This document shows, piece by piece, positions 1 to 6,212 of a DNA stretch of 7,933 nucleotides. A program made the position numbers and the translations under genes. The DNA comes from Bacillota bacterium. Lineage in GTDB: Bacteria > Bacillota > Clostridia > Oscillospirales > Oscillospiraceae. A model generated the notes under the pieces. The model searched no databases and was not told the origin of the DNA. It was given only the letters and a program-made list of their open reading frames with translations. How positions within the stretch are numbered: position 1 is the stretch's first letter; every line of letters begins with the position of its first letter. The stretch covers positions 1-7,933 of the forward strand of contig WQUU01000017.1 of the NCBI GenBank assembly GCA_009781925.1, in the 5' to 3' direction.

Positions 1-507
1 CCCGACAGGGAAACCGGAGGACGTCTTGTAAAACACGTTCTTGAACCAGCCCTCGGCCGTGCCGAAGGTGGGGTAGCGCATGGTCTGAACCTTTGTCATG
101 ATCGCGCCAAAGCCCATGCCCATCATCTGCGTGCCCAGGGTCGCGATGAAGGGAGGGAGCCCCAGATGGGCGATCAGTACGCCGTTGAGCAGGCCGATCA
201 TTGTGCCCACGAAGACCACCAGCAGGAGGCAGGCCCACATGGGCCAGTGCCAGGAGTTGAACGCCATGCCGCCCAGCAGTGCGGAGCACATGAGCGTCGT
301 GCCCAGGGAGAGGTCGATGCCGCCGGTGATGATGACGAATGTGACGCCGATCGCCATGAACCCGATGAAGTAGGAGCCGTCCAGGATATTGATGAGATAG
401 TCGGTGGAAAAAAAGTTTTTTCCGAAGATTGAGAAGAACACGTAGAGCAGCACAAGAACCGCGGGCGCCAGCAGTTTTGTAAAATCAAAAGTTTTTTGTT
501 TTTCCAT
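1..507 (-). CDS. Sugar ABC transporter permease, RbsC/MglC-type (partial, C-terminus missing)
   Basis: Membrane subunit of a ribose/galactose-type sugar importer. The reading frame is open from ATG at 507 through the left edge, giving 169 residues, about half of the usual ~320. Hydrophobic segments are visible near residues 11-29, 45-62, 70-82 and 91-112. Family hallmarks are GGIDLSLG (62-69), NGVLIAHLGLPPFIATLG (108-125) and the glycine-rich stretch that follows. The start lies 13 bases beyond the ATPase stop codon. A GAGG overlapping that stop is the best ribosome site, with a longish spacing of 11, so translation may be partly coupled to the ATPase. Order ATPase-permease on one strand indicates a single operon read from the promoter near 2084-2056. 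Sugar specificity cannot be read from this half. Adjacency to fucI makes L-fucose or a related sugar the best guess (inference). Confidence 0.93.
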   Translation of the reverse strand, partial: MEKQKTFDFTKLLAPAVLVLLYVFFSIFGKNFFSTDYLINILDGSYFIGFMAIGVTFVIITGGIDLSLGTTLMCSALLGGMAFNSWHWPMWACLLLVVFVGTMIGLLNGVLIAHLGLPPFIATLGTQMMGMGFGAIMTKVQTMRYPTFGTAEGWFKNVFYKTSSGFPVG

Positions 508-520
508 CTTTCTCAATGCC

Positions 521-2011
521 TCACATTCTTGTAGTCGCGTGAGTTAATATATTTGTCTGGGTCGCCTCCGTGATATCCAGCTCACCCGTGAGATGTCCCT
601 CGCACATGACAAGGATCCGGTCGCTCATGCGCAGCAGCTCCGGCATCTCGGAGGAGATCATGATGATGGATTTCCCCTCCTCCGCCAGCAGATTCATGAG
701 CTTGTAGATCTCGCTTTTCGCCCCGACGTCTATCCCGCGCGTGGGCTCGTCAAAAATGAGGATGTCGCAGTTTTTGATGAGCCATTTCGCGATGACGGTC
801 TTCTGCTGGTTGCCGCCGGAGAGATTGTAGACCAGCTGGCGGATGGAGGGCGTCTTGATCGATATTTTGTCCACATACTCCCTCGTGGCGGAGTCGACCC
901 TTTTGTCGTTGACAAAGGGGCCCGCGCAAAAATGCGCGATGGACGCCATGATGGCGTTGTCCCGGACGGCAAGTCCGGTGGCCAGCCCAAAACGTTTTCT
1001 GTCCTCCGAGAGATAGCCGATGCCGTGCTCGACGGCGTCGCTGGGGCTATGGATCTCCGTCTTTGCGCCGTGGAGGAAGATTTCGCCGGAGACCCGGGGA
1101 TCCGCGCCAAAGAGGGCACGCATGGTCTCCGTCCGCCCCGCGCCCACAAGGCCGGCAAAACCGAGGATCTCACCCTTTCGGAGCTTGAATGAGACGTCCT
1201 TTACGTTGCGGGCGACCAGGTTTTTGACCTCCATAACAACCGGGGCGTCAGCCGGGACACTGCTCGTCTCCTTCGGATTCTCATAAATGACGCGGCCCAC
1301 CATCATGGAGATGATGTCCTGCCTCGTGGTCTCGCCTGTGTTCACGGTTCCCACATACTGGCCGTCCCGCATGACGGTGATCCTGTCGCTGATCTCCCAG
1401 AGTTCCTCCAGGCGGTGCGAAATATAGACGACGCCGTGGCCGGCGTTGCGCAGTTCCCGGATCACGCCGAACAGATCCTGAACCTCGGTATCGGTCAGGG
1501 GAGAGGTGGGCTCGTCCATGACGAACAGATCGCTGTTGTAGGAGATCGCCTTTGTGATCTCCACCATCTGCTGCTTGGCGACGGTCAGATCCTTGACCGG
1601 CGTTTCGGGGTCGATTTTTAGGTTCAGGCGGCTCATGAGGAGCGACGCCTGGGCGTTTGCCGCTTTCTGGTCGAGCAGAAACCCGAATTTTTTTGGCTCT
1701 TTTCCGATAAAAATGTTCTGAGCCACCGTGAGGTGGGGCATGAGATTGAGCTCCTGGTGGATCATTCCGATCCCGAGCCTCTGCGCCTCGAGGGGTCCGT
1801 CGATTTGAACCTCCCTCCCCTTGACACATATGCGGCCGGAATCCTTCTTGTATATGCCGTTGAGCACCTTCATCAGGGTCGACTTCCCCGCGCCGTTCTC
1901 TCCCACCAGGGCGTGAACCTCCCCAGGCCTAACATCCAGACAGGCGTCCTGCAGGGCATACACGCCGGGGAACCGCTTGTGAATTCCCTCCATCTGCATC
2001 AAGTATTCCAT
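521..2011 (-). CDS. Sugar ABC transporter ATP-binding protein, RbsA/MglA-type (two NBDs)
   Basis: Cytoplasmic ATPase that powers the adjacent RbsC-type permease; 496 residues, matching the ~500 of RbsA/MglA. The N-terminal domain has Walker A GENGAGKST (37-45), Q-loop IHQELNL (84-90), a non-canonical signature TVAKQQ (145-150) and Walker B FVMDEPT (163-169). The C-terminal domain has a degenerate Walker A GLVGAGRT (287-294, no GKS/T), SEDRKRFGL (335-343), a full signature LSGGNQQK (397-404) and Walker B ILIFDEPTRGID (417-428). This asymmetry, one domain with a good Walker A and the other with a good signature, is normal for the family. I chose ATG at 2011, with a GGGGGTG ribosome site five bases upstream; GTG at 2014 directly before it is equally in frame. 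It is the first gene after the minus-strand promoter. Its coding sequence contains an AAAACGTTTT palindrome at 989-998. E. coli takes up fucose by the unrelated permease FucP, so an ABC importer here would be an alternative route. Confidence 0.95.
   Translation of the reverse strand: MEYLMQMEGIHKRFPGVYALQDACLDVRPGEVHALVGENGAGKSTLMKVLNGIYKKDSGRICVKGREVQIDGPLEAQRLGIGMIHQELNLMPHLTVAQNIFIGKEPKKFGFLLDQKAANAQASLLMSRLNLKIDPETPVKDLTVAKQQMVEITKAISYNSDLFVMDEPTSPLTDTEVQDLFGVIRELRNAGHGVVYISHRLEELWEISDRITVMRDGQYVGTVNTGETTRQDIISMMVGRVIYENPKETSSVPADAPVVMEVKNLVARNVKDVSFKLRKGEILGFAGLVGAGRTETMRALFGADPRVSGEIFLHGAKTEIHSPSDAVEHGIGYLSEDRKRFGLATGLAVRDNAIMASIAHFCAGPFVNDKRVDSATREYVDKISIKTPSIRQLVYNLSGGNQQKTVIAKWLIKNCDILIFDEPTRGIDVGAKSEIYKLMNLLAEEGKSIIMISSEMPELLRMSDRILVMCEGHLTGELDITEATQTNILTHATTRM
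989..998. promoter_or_regulatory. AAAACGTTTT palindrome inside the ATPase gene, possible auxiliary operator
   Basis: A perfect 10-bp palindrome containing the same AAACGTTT core as the two intergenic sites, and agreeing with the 13-bp intergenic consensus at 10 of 13 positions. LacI-family repressors often use a second operator within the controlled gene, and CcpA cre sites have a similar TGAAAACGTTTTCA-like form (11 of 14 match here). However, it encodes K-R-F in the conserved SEDRKRFGL motif, so coding constraint may explain much of it. Confidence 0.3.
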
Positions 2012-2034
2012 CACAGCACCCCCAGCTTTGAACG

Positions 2035-2047
2035 CGAAACGTTTTGT
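2035..2047 (-). promoter_or_regulatory. Operator-like site for the transporter promoter
   Basis: CGAAACGTTTTGT on the plus strand, with palindromic core AAACGTTT (2037-2044). The same 13 bases occur in reverse orientation at 2186-2198. With a transcript start expected near 2049 on the minus strand, the site covers about +3 to +15, where a bound repressor would block initiation or early elongation. The central CG is typical of LacI-family operators, whose hinge-helix leucine inserts there. The likely ligand is the protein encoded at 2277-3281; CcpA is an alternative. Confidence 0.7.
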
Positions 2048-2055
2048 TCAAAGTC

Positions 2056-2084
2056 ATTGTAACATTCATCATAATGCTTGTCAA
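2056..2084 (-). promoter_or_regulatory. Sigma-70/SigA-type promoter of the transporter operon
   Basis: On the minus strand a perfect -35 TTGACA (2084-2079), a 17-base spacer and a -10 TACAAT (2061-2056, one mismatch). The predicted start is near 2049, about 38 bases before the ATPase ATG. The region upstream (2085-2135) is AT-rich, which could add an UP-element-like effect. Confidence 0.8.
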
Positions 2085-2107
2085 TCACAAAATTAAAATT
2101 AAACAAT

Positions 2108-2138
2108 ATGCACAGTTTTATGATAAAAGATTGTGCAT
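2108..2138. repeat. 31-bp imperfect palindrome between the divergent promoters
   Basis: Outer arms ATGCACA (2108-2114) and TGTGCAT (2132-2138) enclose a second perfect inverted repeat TTTTAT-G-ATAAAA (2116-2128). It lies about 60-90 bases upstream of the expected transporter start and 80-110 upstream of the regulator start. The position suits a binding site for an activator or other dimeric regulator. No known consensus was recognised with certainty. Confidence 0.45.
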
Positions 2139-2159
2139 TAGGCGAAATTGTTCTTTTGC

Positions 2160-2170
2160 ATGGCCGCAAG
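2160..2170 (+). promoter_or_regulatory. 11-bp element ATGGCCGCAAG upstream of the regulator promoter
   Basis: The same 11 bases occur at 7699-7709, and both copies end exactly 12 bases before the first base of a -35 box (2183 and 7722). It is also bracketed by a direct repeat TTGCAT at 2156-2161 and 2176-2181. It may be a site for a shared transcription factor; chance is not excluded, since 11-mer repeats are expected somewhere in 8 kb. Confidence 0.25.
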
Positions 2171-2182
2171 GGCTGTTGCATA

Positions 2183-2211
2183 TTGACAAAACGTTTCGTG
2201 CAAGGTATGAT
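2183..2211 (+). promoter_or_regulatory. Sigma-70/SigA-type promoter of the regulator and probably the catabolic genes
   Basis: A perfect -35 TTGACA (2183-2188), a 17-base spacer and -10 TATGAT (2206-2211, one mismatch). The expected start is near 2218, leaving a ~59-base leader before the regulator ATG. The operator-like site 2186-2198 overlaps the -35 and the spacer, so a bound repressor would exclude RNA polymerase. No other promoter is visible before the reductase, isomerase and kinase genes. Confidence 0.8.
2186..2198 (+). promoter_or_regulatory. Operator-like site overlapping the regulator promoter
   Basis: ACAAAACGTTTCG is the exact reverse complement of the 13-base site at 2035-2047; the palindromic core AAACGTTT is at 2189-2196. 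It covers the last three bases of the -35 box and the first half of the spacer. This implies negative autoregulation by the LacI-family protein encoded just downstream. Confidence 0.7.
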
Positions 2212-2276
2212 TGTACAGGGGTGCGGCCCGCGCCGTATTCCCTGCCGTCACTCCAAATTTCCGGCGGAGGCGCAGG

Positions 2277-3281
2277 ATGTCTACGATCAAGGATGTCTCC
2301 CAGTATACGGGCTTATCGATCGCGACGATTTCAAAATATCTAAACGGCGGAAACGTACTGGAGGAAAACCGCGCGCGCATTGTCGCCGCCGTGGAAACGC
2401 TGGGCTATAAGGTCAACCACGCCGCCCGCGCGCTCAAGACGAACCGCACAAGAACCGTGGGGGTTCTCCTGCCGACCCTGACCACGCCCTTCTTCGCGGA
2501 GATCTGCGCCAATATAGAACATCTCCTGACGGCTGAGGGCTATTCCATGTTTCTCTGCAGCTACTACGAACACCCGGACGAGGAGATCGCCAAGCTGCAT
2601 TTTCTGGTGGAGAAGAGTGTGGACGGCATCATCATGGTGCCCCAGAGCATCACTGCGGACAGCCTTATGGGCATCGAACAGGTTCGGGAGAAGAGGACGC
2701 CGGTCGTGTTGATGGACAGGAGCGTCGCGGAATTCGACCGCGTATTGGCGGATAACAGCTCCGCCGTGCACGACGCGGTTGAGGAGCTCATCATCAACGG
2801 GCACAGGCGCATCGGAATCATCATCGGCCCGCCGGATATCACCACGGCGTTTGAAAGAAAAATCGGCTATGAGCGCGCCCACGCGGATTACTCCCTGCCG
2901 GTGGATCCGGAGCTGATCCGCATCGGCGATTACAGTATCGGCTCGGGATATCGGGAGATGAACGCCCTGCTCAACATGAAGGAACCGCCCACAGCCGTGA
3001 TGGGAACCAACCACGAGATGACTGTGGGCGCGATTACCGCGGCCTATGAGAGAAAGCTGAAAATACCGGATGATATCTCCTTCATCGGTTACGACGAGGT
3101 ACAGCTCACGAAGGTTTTTAATCCGCCGATCACCATTGTGCTTCAACCCATCGAGGAGATCGCCCGGCACACCACGGAGATATTGCTGAAACGTATGCGC
3201 GGCGACTACGGCGCCTTCCCCCAGGTCTGCAGGCTGAAAACAAAACTGCTGCTGCATGAGTCGGTCGGAAGGCCCCTGTGA
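2277..3281 (+). CDS. LacI-family transcriptional regulator
   Basis: DNA-binding, sugar-responsive regulator of 334 residues, the usual family length. The N-terminal helix-turn-helix spans about residues 3-23, with recognition segment SIATISKYLNGG (14-25). It is followed by the hinge NHAARALKT (47-55), whose leucine is expected to insert at a central CG in the operator, as in the AAACGTTT sites upstream. Residues ~60-334 form the periplasmic-binding-like effector domain, starting TVGVLLPTLTTPFF and ending with the family's GYDE...PPIT...QP pattern (about 280-305). ATG 2277 was chosen because GGAGG lies six bases upstream and the protein then begins MSTIKDVSQYTG, a canonical LacI-family start; an in-frame ATG at 2211 lies in the promoter -10 box and is rejected. 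It probably represses the divergent transporter and itself together with the genes downstream. The effector is unknown: L-fucose, L-fuculose or a phosphorylated intermediate are the candidates. Confidence 0.95.
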   Translation: MSTIKDVSQYTGLSIATISKYLNGGNVLEENRARIVAAVETLGYKVNHAARALKTNRTRTVGVLLPTLTTPFFAEICANIEHLLTAEGYSMFLCSYYEHPDEEIAKLHFLVEKSVDGIIMVPQSITADSLMGIEQVREKRTPVVLMDRSVAEFDRVLADNSSAVHDAVEELIINGHRRIGIIIGPPDITTAFERKIGYERAHADYSLPVDPELIRIGDYSIGSGYREMNALLNMKEPPTAVMGTNHEMTVGAITAAYERKLKIPDDISFIGYDEVQLTKVFNPPITIVLQPIEEIARHTTEILLKRMRGDYGAFPQVCRLKTKLLLHESVGRPL

Positions 3282-3291
3282 CGGGCCTTTT
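3269..3291 (+). terminator. Weak intrinsic terminator or attenuator at the regulator stop codon
   Basis: Stem AAGGCCC (3269-3275) and GGGCCTT (3283-3289) with a seven-base loop that contains the regulator's TGA (3279-3281), ending in TTTT (3288-3291). The U-tract is short and half of it lies in the stem, so read-through is likely. Ribosomes finishing the regulator would also disrupt the stem. It could lower expression of the downstream enzymes relative to the regulator, or simply protect and separate the messages. Confidence 0.5.
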
Positions 3292-3324
3292 CGGGATTCT
3301 ATTAAATATAGAGGAGATGCGAGT

Positions 3325-4392
3325 ATGGAACAGTACGAACCAAAACCCCCTGTCCCGGCGCGGGACGGGGTTGACCCGGGGGCAGTCCCCTTTGTCACGC
3401 TGTCCGGCGGCGCCCGGATGCCGGCCGTGGGTCTCGGCACCTTCGGAAGCGACAGGTATGGGGCGCGGGAGATCGCGCAGACCGTAAAGGGCGCCATCGG
3501 CGCGGGCTACCGCCACATCGACTGCGCGAAGGTCTACGGCAACGAGCGGGAGATCGGCGCGGCGCTGGCGGAGGTTTTTGCGTCGGGGGAGGTCAGGCGC
3601 GAGGAGCTCTTTATCACATCCAAGCTCTGGAACGACCAGCATGGCCCGCGGGACGCGCTGGTGAACTGCGCCGAGACGCTCAGGGATCTGGGCCTCGACT
3701 ATCTTGACCTCTATCTTGTGCACTGGCCCTTTCCCAACTATCACCCGCCTTTTTGCGACGGGGATACCAGGAACCCGGATTCCAGGCCCTTTTTCATAGA
3801 GGAATTTATGTCTGTGTGGCGTCAGATGGAAAAACTCGTGGACATGGGGCTGGCGCGGGCCATCGGAACCTCGTCCATGACTATCCCCAAAATGGAGGAG
3901 CTCTGGCCGCTGGCCCGCGTCAAGCCGGCTTGCAACGAGATGGAACTGCACCCGCATTTTCAGCAGCCGGAGCTGCGGGCTTATCTGTGGAGCAAGGGCG
4001 TCGTACCCATTGGTTTTTCGCCGATCGGCAGCCCCAGCAGGCCGGAGCGGGACAGAACCGCGGAGGATACCTGTGAGCTCACAGACCCAAAAATTATGGA
4101 GATCGCCGAGGTACACGGCGCGCACCCGGCGCTGATCTGTCTCAAGTGGGGGGTACAGAGCGGGCACGCGGTGATCCCCTTCTCGGTGAAACGGCAGCAG
4201 TATATCGCCAACCTGAGATGCGCGGCGGAGGATCCTCTGACGGCGGCGGAGATGGCGGTTATGGACAGTCTCGACAAAAACTGCCGTCTCATCAAGGGGC
4301 AGGTATTCCTCTGGCCGGGCGCGGAGTCCTGGGAGAACCTGTGGGACATAAACGGCGTGATTGACCGCAGCGGATGGCTCGGTGCAAAATAA
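3325..4392 (+). CDS. Aldo/keto reductase (NAD(P)H-dependent)
   Basis: Cytoplasmic oxidoreductase of the AKR (TIM-barrel) superfamily, 355 residues against a usual 270-330. The catalytic tetrad is complete: Asp66 and Tyr71 in HIDCAKVYGNE, Lys100 in ITSKLWN and His133 in LYLVHWP. Cofactor-side motifs include GTSS (181-184), NEMELHP (204-210; most relatives have NQ, here NE) and a C-terminal IPFSVKRQQYIANL (284-297) replacing the commoner IPKS. A ~20-residue proline-rich N-terminal extension precedes the barrel, and an insertion around 140-160 adds length. ATG 3325 has GAGGAG eight bases upstream; an in-frame ATG at 3256 lies inside the regulator gene and lacks support. It sits between regulator and fucI, 22 bases before the isomerase start. 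In this context reduction of L-lactaldehyde to 1,2-propanediol (the FucO role) or reduction of the sugar itself is plausible. The substrate is inferred, not shown. Confidence 0.92.
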   Translation: MEQYEPKPPVPARDGVDPGAVPFVTLSGGARMPAVGLGTFGSDRYGAREIAQTVKGAIGAGYRHIDCAKVYGNEREIGAALAEVFASGEVRREELFITSKLWNDQHGPRDALVNCAETLRDLGLDYLDLYLVHWPFPNYHPPFCDGDTRNPDSRPFFIEEFMSVWRQMEKLVDMGLARAIGTSSMTIPKMEELWPLARVKPACNEMELHPHFQQPELRAYLWSKGVVPIGFSPIGSPSRPERDRTAEDTCELTDPKIMEIAEVHGAHPALICLKWGVQSGHAVIPFSVKRQQYIANLRCAAEDPLTAAEMAVMDSLDKNCRLIKGQVFLWPGAESWENLWDINGVIDRSGWLGAK

Positions 4393-4414
4393 AAAAACAG
4401 GAGTGATGCGGCAT

Positions 4415-6211
4415 ATGAAAAGGTATTGCGGTGACTATCCAAAAATCGGAATTCGCCCGGTGATTGACGGGCGGCGCGGGCCCCTCAAGGTGCGCGAATC
4501 TCTGGAAGAGCAGTGCATGGCTATGGCGGAGGCCGCGAAAAAGCTCATCGAGGAGAACATCTTCTACAGCGACGGAAGTCCCTGTCAGGTGGTCATCTCC
4601 GACACGACAATCGGCCGCGTGGGGGAGACCGCCGCCTGCGCCGCGCGGTTTAAGCGTGAAGGCGTCGAGATCACGCTGACCGTCACCCCCTGCTGGTGCT
4701 ACGGCGCGGAGACCATGGACATGGATCCCATGACGATCAAGGGGGTCTGGGGGTTTAACGGCACGGAGCGCCCCGGCGCGGTCTACCTTGCTTCCGTGTT
4801 GGCCGCCCACGCGCAAAAGGGTCTGCCCGCCTTCGGCATCTACGGACACGACGTGCAGAACCTGGACGAAGTCACAGACGTGCCTTCTGACGTGCGGGAA
4901 AAAATTCTCCGCTTTGCCCGCGCCGCCGTGGCGGTTGCCCAAATGCGGGGGCAGAGTTACCTGCAGATCGGCTCGATCTGTATGGGCATCGCGGGTTCCA
5001 TCATCGACCCCGCGTTTATCGAGGAATATCTCGGGATGCGCGTGGAATCCGTGGATGAGGTGGAGATCATCCGCCGCATGTCCGAGGGGATTTATGACGA
5101 GGCCGAGTTCCGAAAGGCCTTGGCCTGGACGAAGGAACACTGCAAAGAGGGCTGGGACAAAAATCCGGACTTTGTGCGGAGCAGCGACGAAAAGAAAGCC
5201 CAAGACTGGGAGTTTGTCGTCAAGATGATGTGCATCATCAAGGATTTAATGCGCGGAAATCCCAAGCTCCCTACAGGTATGGAAGAGGAGATGGTCGGCC
5301 ATAACGCCATCGCCGCGGGGTTCCAGGGCCAGCGCCAGTGGACGGATTTTTACCCCAACTGCGACTTCCCCGAGGCGCTCCTCAATTCCAGCTTCGACTG
5401 GAACGGCCCGCGGGAGCCCCTCATCCTCGCCACGGAGAACGATGTACTCAACGGCCTCGGCATGCTGTTTATGAAGCTGCTGACAGGCCGGGCGCAGATG
5501 TTCTCCGACGTGCGTACCTACTGGAGCCCGGAGGCGTATCAACGCGCGACCGGACAGGTACTGACAGGCCGGGCGCTGGAAAACGGCGGCTTTATTCACC
5601 TGATCAACTCCGGAGCCACCGCCCTGGATGCCACAGGCGTGTGCAGAGGCGCGGACGGAAACGCCGAAATGAAGCAGTGGTGGAAAGTCACGGAGGCGGA
5701 CATCGAGGCCATGACCGGCGCCACCGTTTGGTGCGCGGCGGATAACGGCTATTTCCGCGGCGGCGGATTTTCCAGCTCCTTTACGACAGTCAGTGAGATG
5801 CCGGTCACGATGATCCGCCTGAACCTGGTGAAGGGTTTGGGCCCCGTGCTCCAGATTGCGGAGGGCTGGACGGTCGCGCTGCCGGACGAGATGACGGACA
5901 TCCTGATGAAGCGCACCGACCCCACCTGGCCCTGCACCTGGTTCACGCCGCGCTGCGACGGCGTCGAGGGCAGCCCCTTCAAAACCGCCTACGATGTGAT
6001 GAACAACTGGGGCGCGAACCACGGCGCCATCAGTTACGGCCACATAGGCGCGGATCTCATCACCTTTTGCTCCATGCTGCGCATCCCGGTCTGTATGCAC
6101 AACGTGCCAAAGGATGAGCTCTTCCGCCCGGCGGCCTGGAACGCCTTCGGACAGAACCGCGAGGGCGCGGATTACCGGGCCTGCCAGAATTACGGTCCGA
6201 TGTACAGATAA
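4415..6211 (+). CDS. fucI: L-fucose isomerase
   Basis: Mn2+-dependent ketol isomerase converting L-fucose to L-fuculose; the E. coli enzyme also acts on D-arabinose. It has 598 residues against 591 in E. coli and is collinear with that protein from PKIGIRPVIDGRRG at the N-terminus to YRACQNYGPMY at the C-terminus. The expected metal and catalytic residues are present: Glu341 (ATENDVLNG), Asp365 (FSDVRTYWSPEA) and His536 (NWGANHG). Other highly conserved blocks are TPCWCYG, WGFNGTERPGAVYLA, GFQGQRQWTD, NSSFDWNG and KGLGPVLQIAEGW. I prefer ATG 4415 with AGGAG 11 bases upstream. ATG 4406, three codons earlier, lies only two bases from the same AGGAG and is less likely. The gene follows the reductase by 22 bases and is followed by the kinase after one base. 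No break or missing block was seen. Confidence 0.98.
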   Translation: MKRYCGDYPKIGIRPVIDGRRGPLKVRESLEEQCMAMAEAAKKLIEENIFYSDGSPCQVVISDTTIGRVGETAACAARFKREGVEITLTVTPCWCYGAETMDMDPMTIKGVWGFNGTERPGAVYLASVLAAHAQKGLPAFGIYGHDVQNLDEVTDVPSDVREKILRFARAAVAVAQMRGQSYLQIGSICMGIAGSIIDPAFIEEYLGMRVESVDEVEIIRRMSEGIYDEAEFRKALAWTKEHCKEGWDKNPDFVRSSDEKKAQDWEFVVKMMCIIKDLMRGNPKLPTGMEEEMVGHNAIAAGFQGQRQWTDFYPNCDFPEALLNSSFDWNGPREPLILATENDVLNGLGMLFMKLLTGRAQMFSDVRTYWSPEAYQRATGQVLTGRALENGGFIHLINSGATALDATGVCRGADGNAEMKQWWKVTEADIEAMTGATVWCAADNGYFRGGGFSSSFTTVSEMPVTMIRLNLVKGLGPVLQIAEGWTVALPDEMTDILMKRTDPTWPCTWFTPRCDGVEGSPFKTAYDVMNNWGANHGAISYGHIGADLITFCSMLRIPVCMHNVPKDELFRPAAWNAFGQNREGADYRACQNYGPMYR

Positions 6212-6212
6212 A

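Noticed and set aside
98..488. Short open frames overlapping the permease
   Set aside because: The RbsC-type frame on the minus strand from 507 to the edge carries the conserved motifs; the others are shadows.
2186..2198. CcpA cre site as the main reading of the AAACGTTT palindrome
   Set aside because: The site lacks the flanking TG...CA of a good cre and the exact 13-bp pairing flanks the local LacI-type gene; kept only as an alternative.
2211..2276. Upstream in-frame ATG for the LacI-type regulator
   Set aside because: It overlaps the -10 box, lacks a ribosome site and would add a 22-residue arginine-rich leader before the canonical start.
3256..3324. Upstream in-frame ATG for the aldo/keto reductase
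   Set aside because: It lies inside the regulator gene and before the terminator-like hairpin; ATG 3325 has a strong GAGGAG site.
2340..3497. Long minus-strand open frame (385 codons) opposite the LacI-type regulator
   Set aside because: It is the antisense of a clear LacI-family gene, has no recognisable domain or ribosome site, and arises from GC-rich codon bias.
4292..6100. Minus-strand open frames opposite fucI (4292-5203 and 5246-6100)
   Set aside because: fucI is unambiguous on the plus strand; the opposite frames show low-complexity H/R/G/A-rich sequence and no family match.
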